Assembly: GCA_016713565.1 (NCBI GenBank)
Contig: JADJOX010000001.1
Location: forward strand, 1 to 64,000
Direction of reading: 5' to 3'
Length of the DNA stretch: 64,000 bases
From: Ignavibacteriota bacterium
GTDB taxonomy: Bacteria > Bacteroidota > Ignavibacteria > Ignavibacteriales > Melioribacteraceae
Shown in pieces: positions 43,879 to 51,794 of this stretch; position 1 is the first letter of the stretch; every line of letters starts with the position of its first letter. The notes beneath the pieces were generated by a model. It had not been told where the DNA came from. It saw only the letters and a list, made by a program, of their open reading frames with translations, and made no database searches. Position numbers and translations under genes: made by a program.

Positions 43879-45018
43879 ATGAAAAAGAGAAAATCAAAAA
43901 TATTTTTAATGCTATTGTTTTTCGGTATTACCGTAATTGCGCAAACAAAGGAAAATTTAGTTAAAACATTTCCGGCAAGTAATGGAGAAAATTTAGATTT
44001 GAATATTAATCCCGGAAACATTGATATTAAAACTTGGGATAAAAATGAAGTAAAGATCGAAGTTGTTTCCCAAAAGAAATATGAAATAGAAAATATAATA
44101 TCAGAAAAAAAAGGAAACACAATAAAATTTTATTTGGAATTGGACGAAGGCTGGAATAATAATATTACTGTTAAAGTAAATGCCCCTGCTAAATTTAATT
44201 ACAAACTTCAAACAACCGGCGGGAATATTAATCTTACTAATTCAATCTTCGGAAAACTAAATGCTGAAACCGAAGGCGGCAACGTTAACTTTGATGATAT
44301 TAATGGCAACGTAATAGTAAACACATCCGGCGGAAATATTAATGGAGAAAATGTTGACGGGGATGTTAAATTGCACACAAATGGCGGAAATATTTCACTC
44401 GGAAATGTTAAAAAGGGAAAATCAGAAATTGAAACAAACGGCGGAAATATAAATATTGGTGACGTTGCATCTGATTTAAAAGCAATAACCAATGGCGGAA
44501 ATATTAATGTAGGCAATGTTGGCGGCAGTGCTGATTTATTAACTTACGGCGGACATATTTCAATTCAAAAAGTTTCAGGCTCCGCTAAGATGGAAACATA
44601 TGGCGGTCATTTAAATTTACAGGGAGCCACAGGAAAAGTTATTGCTAAAACAATGGGCGGACATATAAATTTGGAAAATATTTCAGGTAGTATTGAAGCA
44701 TCTACGGAAGGCGGACATGTTAATGCCGAATTAGATCCCAACGCAAATTCAAATTCTTTTTTAAGTACATCCGGAGGAAATATGCTATTAAGCATACCGG
44801 CTTCTGCAAAAACGGTAATTGATGTATTTATTGAAACAGACGAATTTGAAAAAGATGAAATAGAAAATATTTTGGTCTCGGATTTTCCCGCTGCAAAAAT
44901 AAATGCTGACGGCGAAGAAGGTACGATAAACGCAACATATAATATTAACGGTGGCGGATCTAAAATTACATTAAAGTGCAGCGGCGGAAGTGTTCAAATT
45001 AAAAAATGGAATAAATAA
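43879..45018 (+). CDS. Secreted DUF4097-family beta-solenoid repeat protein
   Basis: 379 residues, start 1 nt after the anti-sigma stop. The signal peptide ends FGITVIAQT. The first part (FPASNGENLDLNINPGNIDI) and the tail (GGGSKITLKCSGGSVQIKKW) are DUF4097-like. Between them are about 11 repeats of 18-19 residues with a TxGGN[IV]x core; midway the Asn changes to His (TYGGHISIQK, TYGGHLNLQG, TMGGHINLEN, TEGGHVNAEL) and the last copy reverts to GGN. The protein should fold as a right-handed beta-helix in the periplasm or on the surface. It may be the effector or the sensed partner of the ECF system. Confidence 0.88.
   Translation: MKKRKSKIFLMLLFFGITVIAQTKENLVKTFPASNGENLDLNINPGNIDIKTWDKNEVKIEVVSQKKYEIENIISEKKGNTIKFYLELDEGWNNNITVKVNAPAKFNYKLQTTGGNINLTNSIFGKLNAETEGGNVNFDDINGNVIVNTSGGNINGENVDGDVKLHTNGGNISLGNVKKGKSEIETNGGNINIGDVASDLKAITNGGNINVGNVGGSADLLTYGGHISIQKVSGSAKMETYGGHLNLQGATGKVIAKTMGGHINLENISGSIEASTEGGHVNAELDPNANSNSFLSTSGGNMLLSIPASAKTVIDVFIETDEFEKDEIENILVSDFPAAKINADGEEGTINATYNINGGGSKITLKCSGGSVQIKKWNK
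44212..44793 (+). repeat. Coding tandem repeat, 11 units of about 54-57 bp (TxGGN/H)
   Basis: Eleven units of about 18-19 codons code for the beta-solenoid core of the DUF4097 protein. Six GGN units are followed by four GGH units and one GGN unit. Nucleotide identity between units is only moderate (GGCGGAAATATT is shared by several), so they are diverged. Confidence 0.85.
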
Positions 45019-45032
45019 AACAAAAGCATAAA

Positions 45033-45060
45033 CAAACCGTAAGTTTATACTTGCGGTTTG
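45033..45060. terminator. Bidirectional terminator between the DUF4097 gene and the small membrane protein gene
   Basis: CAAACCGTAAG pairs with CTTGCGGTTTG (one G-T pair) around TTTATA. It lies between convergent genes; the - strand side has T-rich sequence after the stem. Confidence 0.7.
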
Positions 45061-45083
45061 CGTATCAAAAAAAAACTAAAAAA

Positions 45084-45263
45084 TTATTTAATTATTGCTT
45101 CAATCGGTGTTCCAAAATAAACTCCCAAATAATAAGGCCAAAGTAGTAAAGCAAGAACCCCTTTCCAAAAAGTAAGGTTAAGAAAACCGAGTGTAAAAAG
45201 CCAGCCGACAAACCATAATCCGCCGCAAATACTATTATTTACAACTTTCACTTTTGAATCCAT
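45084..45263 (-). CDS. Small two-helix membrane protein
   Basis: 59 residues, too short for many gene callers. The ATG at 45263 has AGGAG 9 nt upstream. It starts MDSKVKVVNNSICGGLWFVG, then WLFTLGFLNLTFWKGVLALL and LWPYYLGVYFGTPIEAIIK. Two hydrophobic segments flank a short polar turn (NLTFWKG), with a CGGLWFVGW start and a WPYYLG motif. The residue pattern is like small conserved membrane proteins found in many environmental Bacteroidota and archaea, but no function is known. It lies 26 nt downstream of the 5'-nucleotidase gene on the same strand, so it is probably co-transcribed with it. Confidence 0.7.
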   Translation of the reverse strand: MDSKVKVVNNSICGGLWFVGWLFTLGFLNLTFWKGVLALLLWPYYLGVYFGTPIEAIIK

Positions 45264-45289
45264 TCTTCATTTCTCCTAATTGTGAAATT

Positions 45290-47068
45290 CTAATATTTTC
45301 CAAAAAGCAATTTATAATCTTTTTCCTTAGCCAATTTTACCCATTCAATAGGCGTTACTTCCCAGTTTTTTGTTTCTGTTGGAGCAACGACTTTTTGTTT
45401 TTCAATCCATTGCATCAAATAGTATCTTAAATCTTTTTCGGTAGAATTTATAACTCTTTCAGTTAATTTATCCTGAGAAATTCCCGCTCCTTTTATTAAA
45501 TGACCGCCGCCGCCGTTTCCACGATAACTATTTATCGCGACTTTATATTTTTTGTCCAAACTAAATTCTGAGCCATTTGAAAAAGATTTTATTGTTATTC
45601 TATCGCCGGGATTTTTGGAAACATCAACAATGTAATCGATTCCTTCGGCTGAATCAAAATTATAATATCTATTTTTCAATTCGGCTGTATTATTTCTTTT
45701 TGAAAAAATTAATTTTCCGTTTTCATCCTTTTCAAACATTAAAAGATCATCATCCTTATCTTTCATTGTGTTAAACCAAATTGAGTAAGAATATTCCAAA
45801 TATTCTTTAATTTCTTTTCCGGTTAACTCCATTGTGTATAAAAGATTTTCGTATCTGTAGAGATCAAACATATCTTTTACATAGACTTTTCCGGAATCTA
45901 TTTTTGCGTAAATAGATAGCGGAGCGGTAAACGAAATATCGGCGTTTGTCAATTCCAGCTGAATTTGGTGAATTAAGTCAACAAATGCGGAATTGCCGAA
46001 AACGGAATTTTTTGCGGAAACGGTTTTGGTAAAAGTTCCAATCTCTCTTGAAACAAAGTCTTTAACCAAATTAAATTCATGAGAAAATTTATTTATAAAA
46101 GTAGTATTGCTTTCAAAATTGGAGCTGCTAATTACTGATCCTAATATTTTCTTTTCCCATTTTTTATTCAAATTATTAAAATTCAATTCAAGACTTGCTT
46201 CAGTAAAATTATTTGACCTTGATGTGGGTCCTAAAATTAAAACCGAATCACCCTCAATATTTTTGATTTTAAAGTTCCATTCGTGATGATCATGACCGGA
46301 AAAAACTATATCAAAACCCGGGACTTGCTCTGCGACTAATTTTGCGGCATTTTCATTTCTTGGAGTTTCTGCGGTTTGATTATCATAAGTAAAATCCACA
46401 CCGGAATGAAATAATCCAATAATAATGTCAGGTTTTTCTTTTTTCTTTATTATCGGCATCCATTTTTTTGCAGTTATTATCATATCTTCAAATTCAATTC
46501 CCGACCAGATATTTTTCGGAAGCCAATTAGGAATACCGGGTGTAATCATACCAAGTACGGCAATTTTAATTCCTTTTCTTTCAAATATTTGATAGGGCTG
46601 AAAATATGGTTCATTTGTTTTTGTATCTATTGCATTTGCCGCAAGCCAGGGAAAATTTAATTCATGATTAAATTTATCATAAACGGCATGTCCTGTTTCA
46701 ATATCATGATTACCAACTGAACCGGCATCATATTTCATGAAATTCATTACATTTGCAAGAAGATGGCTTGTATCGGTTTTTACAAAATTATAATAATAAA
46801 CAGATGGATCGCCTTGTAAAATATCACCGTTATCAAGAAGTAATACATTTTGAGAAGTATCAGCTCTTTCGTTTTCAACATAAGAAAAAATTTGTGCTAA
46901 TGAGCTGTTTGACTTTTTATTTTCGGTAAAATCATAAGGAAAAATAGCGCCGTGAACATCGCTGGTTTGAATAATCTTAAATTTTACGGTTTGGGCAAAA
47001 CTAAAATTTAACGAACAAAGAAAGTATATAAGATAAAATAAGGTTAGATTTTTAGTGTTAATTTTCAT
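45290..47068 (-). CDS. Exported bifunctional metallophosphatase/5'-nucleotidase
   Basis: 592 residues, UshA-like. The signal peptide ends SLNFSFAQT. The metallophosphoesterase half has the dimetal ligands in FKIIQTSDVHGAIFPYD, LLLDNGDILQGDPSVYY, DAGSVGNHDIETGHAVYD, and a later VFSGHDHHEWNF. The C-terminal substrate-binding half has VDLIHQIQLELTNADISFTA, YRYENLLYTMELTGKEIKEY and INSYRGNGGGGHLIKGAGIS. The enzyme removes phosphate from nucleotides or cyclic nucleotides in the periplasm, for phosphate and nucleoside salvage. The length is standard. A small membrane protein is encoded directly downstream. Confidence 0.93.
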   Translation of the reverse strand: MKINTKNLTLFYLIYFLCSLNFSFAQTVKFKIIQTSDVHGAIFPYDFTENKKSNSSLAQIFSYVENERADTSQNVLLLDNGDILQGDPSVYYYNFVKTDTSHLLANVMNFMKYDAGSVGNHDIETGHAVYDKFNHELNFPWLAANAIDTKTNEPYFQPYQIFERKGIKIAVLGMITPGIPNWLPKNIWSGIEFEDMIITAKKWMPIIKKKEKPDIIIGLFHSGVDFTYDNQTAETPRNENAAKLVAEQVPGFDIVFSGHDHHEWNFKIKNIEGDSVLILGPTSRSNNFTEASLELNFNNLNKKWEKKILGSVISSSNFESNTTFINKFSHEFNLVKDFVSREIGTFTKTVSAKNSVFGNSAFVDLIHQIQLELTNADISFTAPLSIYAKIDSGKVYVKDMFDLYRYENLLYTMELTGKEIKEYLEYSYSIWFNTMKDKDDDLLMFEKDENGKLIFSKRNNTAELKNRYYNFDSAEGIDYIVDVSKNPGDRITIKSFSNGSEFSLDKKYKVAINSYRGNGGGGHLIKGAGISQDKLTERVINSTEKDLRYYLMQWIEKQKVVAPTETKNWEVTPIEWVKLAKEKDYKLLFGKY

Positions 47069-47230
47069 GTACGGTTTCTTAAGTTATTATTGAAAACCAA
47101 ACTTAATAAATTTTTTTTTTGAAGTAATACTATTAGTGGTAATCTTTCAATTACAATAAGAAAAAATTATTCGAAAAATTATTTTAATTGAATTTTTAAA
47201 CAGAGTAAAAATGTTAAGAACCATTTAAAA

Positions 47231-47254
47231 TAAAAAGCTCCCTAAAAAGGGAGC
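47231..47254 (-). terminator. Rho-independent terminator after the cold-shock gene
   Basis: On the - strand GCTCCCT pairs with AGGGAGC around a 4-nt loop, then a T run (from 47236 downward). It lies 24 nt after the cold-shock stop codon. Confidence 0.9.
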
Positions 47255-47278
47255 GTGCAAGTAAATTTTGTAAAAGTT

Positions 47279-47491
47279 TTATTTTACGACTTGAACATCA
47301 GCGGCTTGAGGTCCCTTTTCACCATTGGTAACAACAAACTCAACTTTATCGTTTTCTTTTAAAGTTTTATAACCTTCGCCAATAATTGATTTAAAATGTA
47401 CGAAAACATCTTCGCCATTTTCTCTTGAAATAAAGCCATAACCTTTTGAACTATTGAACCATTTAACGGTTCCTTTTGTACGCTCTGCCAT
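47279..47491 (-). CDS. cspA: Cold-shock protein, CspA family
   Basis: 70 residues, ATG with AGGAG upstream. A single cold-shock domain: GTVKWFNSSKGYGFISREN (RNP1, KGYGFI), DVFVHFKSIIGEGYKTL (RNP2, VFVHF), NDKVEFVVTNGEKGPQAADV. It binds single-stranded RNA and melts secondary structure. The length and motif spacing are standard. It has a strong terminator and a 5' leader of possibly 200 nt up to the carotenoid cluster; long leaders that change shape with temperature are usual in this family, but no structure is established here. It is not part of the crt operon as far as can be seen. Confidence 0.96.
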   Translation of the reverse strand: MAERTKGTVKWFNSSKGYGFISRENGEDVFVHFKSIIGEGYKTLKENDKVEFVVTNGEKGPQAADVQVVK

Positions 47492-47710
47492 TAACAGATT
47501 CTCCTAAATTAAATTAAAATGTTTTTTTTGACAGAGCTTTGAAAAGACTTTGAAAATTTAAACTGATGTAATTCGGTTTTTCTGAAACTACTTTTAAAGA
47601 TACTGTCATTTGATACAAAACTATAGAAAGTAATTTGCATAGTCAAATAGAATAATTAATTTTTTTTAATTAAAAAAAATTCAAAAGGTGATTATTTAAG
47701 CGGGAAATTA

Positions 47711-49219
47711 TTAATTTACCAATATTCCAATTTTGGGAACGGAGAAAATATTCTCGCATTGCAGATTTTCTTTTGTCAGAATATCATTAACCGCAAAGTA
47801 AGCTGAAGTCGCGGAAGCTTCCATTAGCATTGCCGGGGTTTCCAATTTTATCCAATCGCCGGTTATATATAAATTATTTATTTCTGTAATTGGCTCCGGA
47901 CGATTTTTGTATAAACCAGTATGAAACGCGGTGAAATCTTTTTTGATTTGTAAGTTTTCATATAAAATTTTGGAATTCTTCAACTTTGGGAAATATGAAA
48001 AAAATTCCTTTAGAAACTGATTACGTACGTCATTTTCATTAAATTCATTTGGCAGAGCATATGAATGGAGTTCATATATTCCGCCGTTGTTTTTCTCTGC
48101 CCAGTCGGCGCTTTCCTTTTCCATATTATGATAAAATGTGACTGAATCAAGAATTTGTTCAGCGTCCGTAAATACGAAAAACGGAAGATCATCGCCAATT
48201 CTTTCATCCATCCAAATTCTAAGTACAGCATAACGCTGTGATATTTTTTGAGAATTAATTTTATTATAAAAATTAGGATGCTGATTTTTTATGAAGTTTG
48301 AATTATTAATTATACGCTTTGTTCCGTTTATGTCAGATGCAAAAATTACATAATCAAATAATTGTTTATTTACTTCAAACTTATTATATAATTTTTCAAA
48401 TTCCGTTACTTCGGAATTTAAATTTATTTTACCGCCGTGCATTTTTATAAAATTTTCTGCTGGGTCTAAAAAAGTTTTGTAAAAGTCATCGTTTAAAACA
48501 TCATAAATTAATCCGTTATCATTGCTAAGAAAGTAAAAATGAAAACTTTTTATCAATTCAGCTACTGATATATATTGAGGTTCGGCAAAAAAAGCCCGTG
48601 AAAATGTTGTGAACATTAACCTCATTTCGTTAGGCAAATTTATTTTTTCCGCAAAATCTTTAAAGGAAATGTTGTCGAATTTACTAAATGTTTTATCATT
48701 ATCATAAGTCAGAAGTGCAAGTAATTGTGCAAATTTTGGATTTTTAAAAATATCTTTGAAAGAATAAATACCCGACTTTCTCATTGATAAAATATTTAGG
48801 ACGGGAGTTTTAGAAATATCCTTAAAACTGAATTCACCGTAAGAATGTGTTTTTATCAGGTAATCATCAATTGGTATAAGATATTTATAGGAATCAATTT
48901 TTTTAAGAATTTCTCGCAAATTATAATACTGGCGAAAAAATGCGTGAAAACCGTGTTCAATATTTGTCTCATAGCCATCGTCAAATTTAACTTTCCAACT
49001 TCCGAGTTTTCCACCAAGAAAATTTTCCTTTTCAAACAATGTTACTTTAAAACCTCTTTCACTCAATAATATTGCGGATGTTAATCCTGCAATTCCACCG
49101 CCTATAATGGCAATTTCTTTATTTTCAGAAATTTTCTTGTTTAACTTTCTATCGACTTTATTAATCTTAACAATGTAATTATCTAATCTTCGTCTTATCA
49201 ACTTTTCAAAAATATTCAT
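47711..49219 (-). CDS. crtU: CrtU/CruE-like carotenoid desaturase/methyltransferase
   Basis: 502 residues from the ATG at 49219, which shares its first A with the Rieske gene stop (TGATG). The FAD loop EIAIIGGGIAGLTSAILLSE precedes the motif HGFHAFFRQYYNLREILKK, which is characteristic of the CrtU/CruE family that desaturates beta-carotene end rings and moves a methyl group, giving isorenieratene or renierapurpurin. The C-terminal FAD motif is NNLYITGDWIKLETPAMLME. It is last in the crt operon and directly follows a Rieske oxygenase. Ordinary phytoene or zeta-carotene desaturase is the alternative, but crtI is already present. The ring-geometry product (phi or chi) cannot be read from sequence. 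Confidence 0.8.
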   Translation of the reverse strand: MNIFEKLIRRRLDNYIVKINKVDRKLNKKISENKEIAIIGGGIAGLTSAILLSERGFKVTLFEKENFLGGKLGSWKVKFDDGYETNIEHGFHAFFRQYYNLREILKKIDSYKYLIPIDDYLIKTHSYGEFSFKDISKTPVLNILSMRKSGIYSFKDIFKNPKFAQLLALLTYDNDKTFSKFDNISFKDFAEKINLPNEMRLMFTTFSRAFFAEPQYISVAELIKSFHFYFLSNDNGLIYDVLNDDFYKTFLDPAENFIKMHGGKINLNSEVTEFEKLYNKFEVNKQLFDYVIFASDINGTKRIINNSNFIKNQHPNFYNKINSQKISQRYAVLRIWMDERIGDDLPFFVFTDAEQILDSVTFYHNMEKESADWAEKNNGGIYELHSYALPNEFNENDVRNQFLKEFFSYFPKLKNSKILYENLQIKKDFTAFHTGLYKNRPEPITEINNLYITGDWIKLETPAMLMEASATSAYFAVNDILTKENLQCENIFSVPKIGILVN

Positions 49220-50205
49220 CAATTTTCTTCCTTTAATCTCTTACGCCAATATTTTCTGAATGCTAAGGAAACTTCGTCTCCTTTTACGCTTACTTCATGC
49301 AGATTATCTTTTACTTTATCTAAAATTTCCTTTTGTGATTTCAGCAGCGCTATGTCTTCATTTACAATTTTATTGGATTTTCTCGCCATAAACCATCTTC
49401 CGAAAGCAGGGAAGAATCCAAAAATATTCTTCCATAATGTAATTTGGGTCATACTTATTTTTTTATCGTCAACTTGCATAAAATGCTCAAGTATTAATAA
49501 AATTCTATCGTTAAACCTTGCTTCTAAACGAGAGATATTAGGATAATAGAACCTATAAAAAACTTCAAGTTCCGGTTCATCACCAAAGTACATCTTTTCG
49601 GAAATATTCGCGGTGTTTGCTCTATAATATTTTCCGGAAATTCCGTCTTCGATTGTTTCAATTCTAAATTCCGCGGGAAATTCATTTATTTGTCCTAGCA
49701 ATTGTTTAATAGAATCTTTATGTGTGTATTTAATATGATAAGGATCTATTAGACTTTCAGCTGCGGCTTCAAGATCAGCTTCAAAAATATGTTCTTTATA
49801 AGTGTAATTCCATTCAGCCATTTCAGGAATATTGGGTGGATTTACATTATTTACCTTTTCTTCATCACCGACAAATATCCAAACCCAATTGTTAAATTCT
49901 TTAATAGGATATTTTTTTATAACAGCTTTTGGCGGAATTTTTGTGCCTGGTAATTGAGATGGTATAAGAACACAATTTCCATTGCAGTCAAATTTCCAGC
50001 CATGATATCCGCACACAACATTATTTTCACTTAAATATCCGAGAGATAATTTTACATTTCTATGGCAGCATCTATCTTCTAGCGCGACAGGAATACCATT
50101 TCTTGTTCGATAAATTATTATGTCTTCATTTAATATTTTCTTAACTATTATTTTATTTGTCAGGTCCTTTGAATGACAAATTAAATACCATTTATTTTTA
50201 AGCAT
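49219..50205 (-). CDS. Rieske non-heme iron oxygenase in the carotenoid operon
   Basis: 328 residues. The Rieske domain has the CxH...CxxH ligands in DRCCHRNVKLSLGYL and NNVVCGYHGWKF. The catalytic mononuclear-iron ligands are AESLIDPYHIKYTHKDS (Asp-x2-His-x4-His). Both centres are therefore intact, so it should be an active oxygenase or demethylase-type hydroxylase. In the cyanobacterial synechoxanthin pathway a protein called CruH oxidises ring methyl groups of renierapurpurin after CruE. The gene pair here (Rieske + CrtU-like) suggests a similar oxidation. Its reductase is not encoded nearby. It sits between lycopene cyclase (12 nt) and crtU (overlap). Confidence 0.85.
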   Translation of the reverse strand: MLKNKWYLICHSKDLTNKIIVKKILNEDIIIYRTRNGIPVALEDRCCHRNVKLSLGYLSENNVVCGYHGWKFDCNGNCVLIPSQLPGTKIPPKAVIKKYPIKEFNNWVWIFVGDEEKVNNVNPPNIPEMAEWNYTYKEHIFEADLEAAAESLIDPYHIKYTHKDSIKQLLGQINEFPAEFRIETIEDGISGKYYRANTANISEKMYFGDEPELEVFYRFYYPNISRLEARFNDRILLILEHFMQVDDKKISMTQITLWKNIFGFFPAFGRWFMARKSNKIVNEDIALLKSQKEILDKVKDNLHEVSVKGDEVSLAFRKYWRKRLKEEN

Positions 50206-50217
50206 AGAAAATTCTTT

Positions 50218-50946
50218 TCATTTATTGTTTTGCAAACCGGAAATTGAATTCAGTATTTTTAATTTCTTCTCAAAAATAGTTGTTGAAAATATTATTAAAG
50301 AATATCCGAACAAAAAATCTTCAATTGGAATTGTAAAAATTCTAAATCCAATTTGATATACTTCATTATAAGTTACAATCGGTCGCCAAGTTAAATAGCC
50401 GTTAAAAATAAGAGTGAATAAGGAAACAATTGAAAGATAAATCCAAAACAATTTATATCGGATTATTTTAGCGCCGAACATTTTATCAAAAATTATTGAG
50501 CCAATTAAAAAAGTTAACGAAATTGAGGTATATTCTTTTTTAAAAATTAATGAAATTAAAATAAGAAATAAAAAAAATACAGAAATTACGGAAATAAAAA
50601 AATTTTCGTCGAAAGTCTGCTCGCTTGTAAAATACTTTTTATGATTTGTGTTATTAAAATTATTTAACATTACCCAAGTAAATAAGCAGGCAAAAGGTAC
50701 TGTTATAAAAAACATTATTTCTTCAATTGGCAATTCAAAAATTCTAATTCCCAAAGTATATTTATCGGCAAAATACCAATGCCTGTTTGTTACAAATATA
50801 TCCCAAATTATAAATGGAATTGCAGAAAATGCAATTGATATTATTGCCGGTCTCCAATAATTAAAAAAGTAGAATTTCTTAAATGAACCGAAAAATAAAG
50901 GTCCGGCTAAAACAATAATATTAAATATCAGATATTCGTATTTCAC
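50218..50946 (-). CDS. Lycopene cyclase, fused CrtYc-CrtYd type
   Basis: 242 residues from a GTG at 50946, 2 nt after the crtB stop; the reading frame is open further upstream from a TTG at 50979 but the GTG gives the family-standard N-terminus KYEYLIFNIIVLAGPLFFG. It is an integral membrane protein with about six helices. The two lycopene-cyclase domains each carry the hallmark motif: ELPIEEIMFF and TIPIEDFLFG, in the fused arrangement seen in archaea and some Bacteroidota. It should cyclise lycopene to beta-carotene, the substrate a CrtU enzyme needs. There is no separate crtY. Confidence 0.85.
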   Translation of the reverse strand: MKYEYLIFNIIVLAGPLFFGSFKKFYFFNYWRPAIISIAFSAIPFIIWDIFVTNRHWYFADKYTLGIRIFELPIEEIMFFITVPFACLFTWVMLNNFNNTNHKKYFTSEQTFDENFFISVISVFFLFLILISLIFKKEYTSISLTFLIGSIIFDKMFGAKIIRYKLFWIYLSIVSLFTLIFNGYLTWRPIVTYNEVYQIGFRIFTIPIEDFLFGYSLIIFSTTIFEKKLKILNSISGLQNNK

Positions 50947-50948
50947 GG

Positions 50949-51794
50949 CTAAGTTAATTTTATGACTTTTATTTCCCAAAAAGATTTGAGAAAAAGATAT
51001 AGTTTATAGAAGTTTGAAATTCTTACTCTTTTACTCATCAGTTGTTTTACGTCCAATCTTTTTATTTTTTTGAAAAGCATTAAATAATAAAGATAAGCCG
51101 AATATACTCCAAGTTTAACTCCAATTGGTAATTTCAAAATCCCTTTTAGTGCTTCGTGAAATTCTTCTTCAATTTCAAATTCCAAACATCTTTTATTAGT
51201 ATTATTTATAAGCATTTCATGATGAACGTCGGGCAAATAAATTCTATTGCGATCATTTAAATCACTGTTTATATCTCTTAAAAAATTAACTTTCTGAAAT
51301 GCCGATCCAAGCATTTTTGCCGAATAAACAAGTTCGTTGTACTTTTTGCTTTCGCCGTTGCAAAAGACTTTTAGGCACATTAATCCAACTACTTCTGCAG
51401 AGCCGTAAATATAAAGGTCATAGCTTTTTCTTTCATGGGAAGTTTCTTCAAGATCCATTTCCATACTTGTTAAAAAAGCATCAATTAAATCTGCTTCAAT
51501 ATTATACTTTACTGCAACTTTTTGAAATGAATGAATAATTGGATTAGTTGAAACTCCGTATTTTATTGCGTGATAAGTATCTTCTTTAAATTTATTCAAT
51601 AAAAATTTCTTGTCTGCATGATGAAAAGTATCAACTATTTCATCTGCAATACGAACCCAGCCGTAGATTGCAAAAATAGGTTCTCTATACTCGGGAGAAA
51701 ATGCTTTAATTCCCCAACTGAATGAAGTACTGTAAGCTTCGGTTAACTTCTTACTTATTTTTGAACATGTATTTTCATAATGATTGAACGTCAT
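50949..51794 (-). CDS. crtB: Phytoene synthase
   Basis: 281 residues, ATG at 51794 with AAGGATTAAC upstream, overlapping crtI by 20 nt. It condenses two geranylgeranyl diphosphates into phytoene. The two Asp-rich diphosphate-binding sites are present: RIADEIVDTF (DxxxD) and FLRDINSDLNDRNRIYLPD. YSTSFSWGIKAF is the family N-terminal block, and YGSAEVVGLMCLKVF is the central helix. No crtE is present nearby, so geranylgeranyl diphosphate comes from elsewhere. It is a soluble or peripheral membrane enzyme. Confidence 0.95.
   Translation of the reverse strand: MTFNHYENTCSKISKKLTEAYSTSFSWGIKAFSPEYREPIFAIYGWVRIADEIVDTFHHADKKFLLNKFKEDTYHAIKYGVSTNPIIHSFQKVAVKYNIEADLIDAFLTSMEMDLEETSHERKSYDLYIYGSAEVVGLMCLKVFCNGESKKYNELVYSAKMLGSAFQKVNFLRDINSDLNDRNRIYLPDVHHEMLINNTNKRCLEFEIEEEFHEALKGILKLPIGVKLGVYSAYLYYLMLFKKIKRLDVKQLMSKRVRISNFYKLYLFLKSFWEIKVIKLT

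Noticed and set aside
44212..44793. CRISPR-like array
   Set aside because: The repeats are in-frame coding units with no distinct spacers, and no cas genes are present.
44208..44795. Two - strand frames rich in IFPP repeats antisense to the DUF4097 gene
   Set aside because: They are the reverse complement of the GGN/GGH codon repeats, have no ribosome-binding site and match no family.
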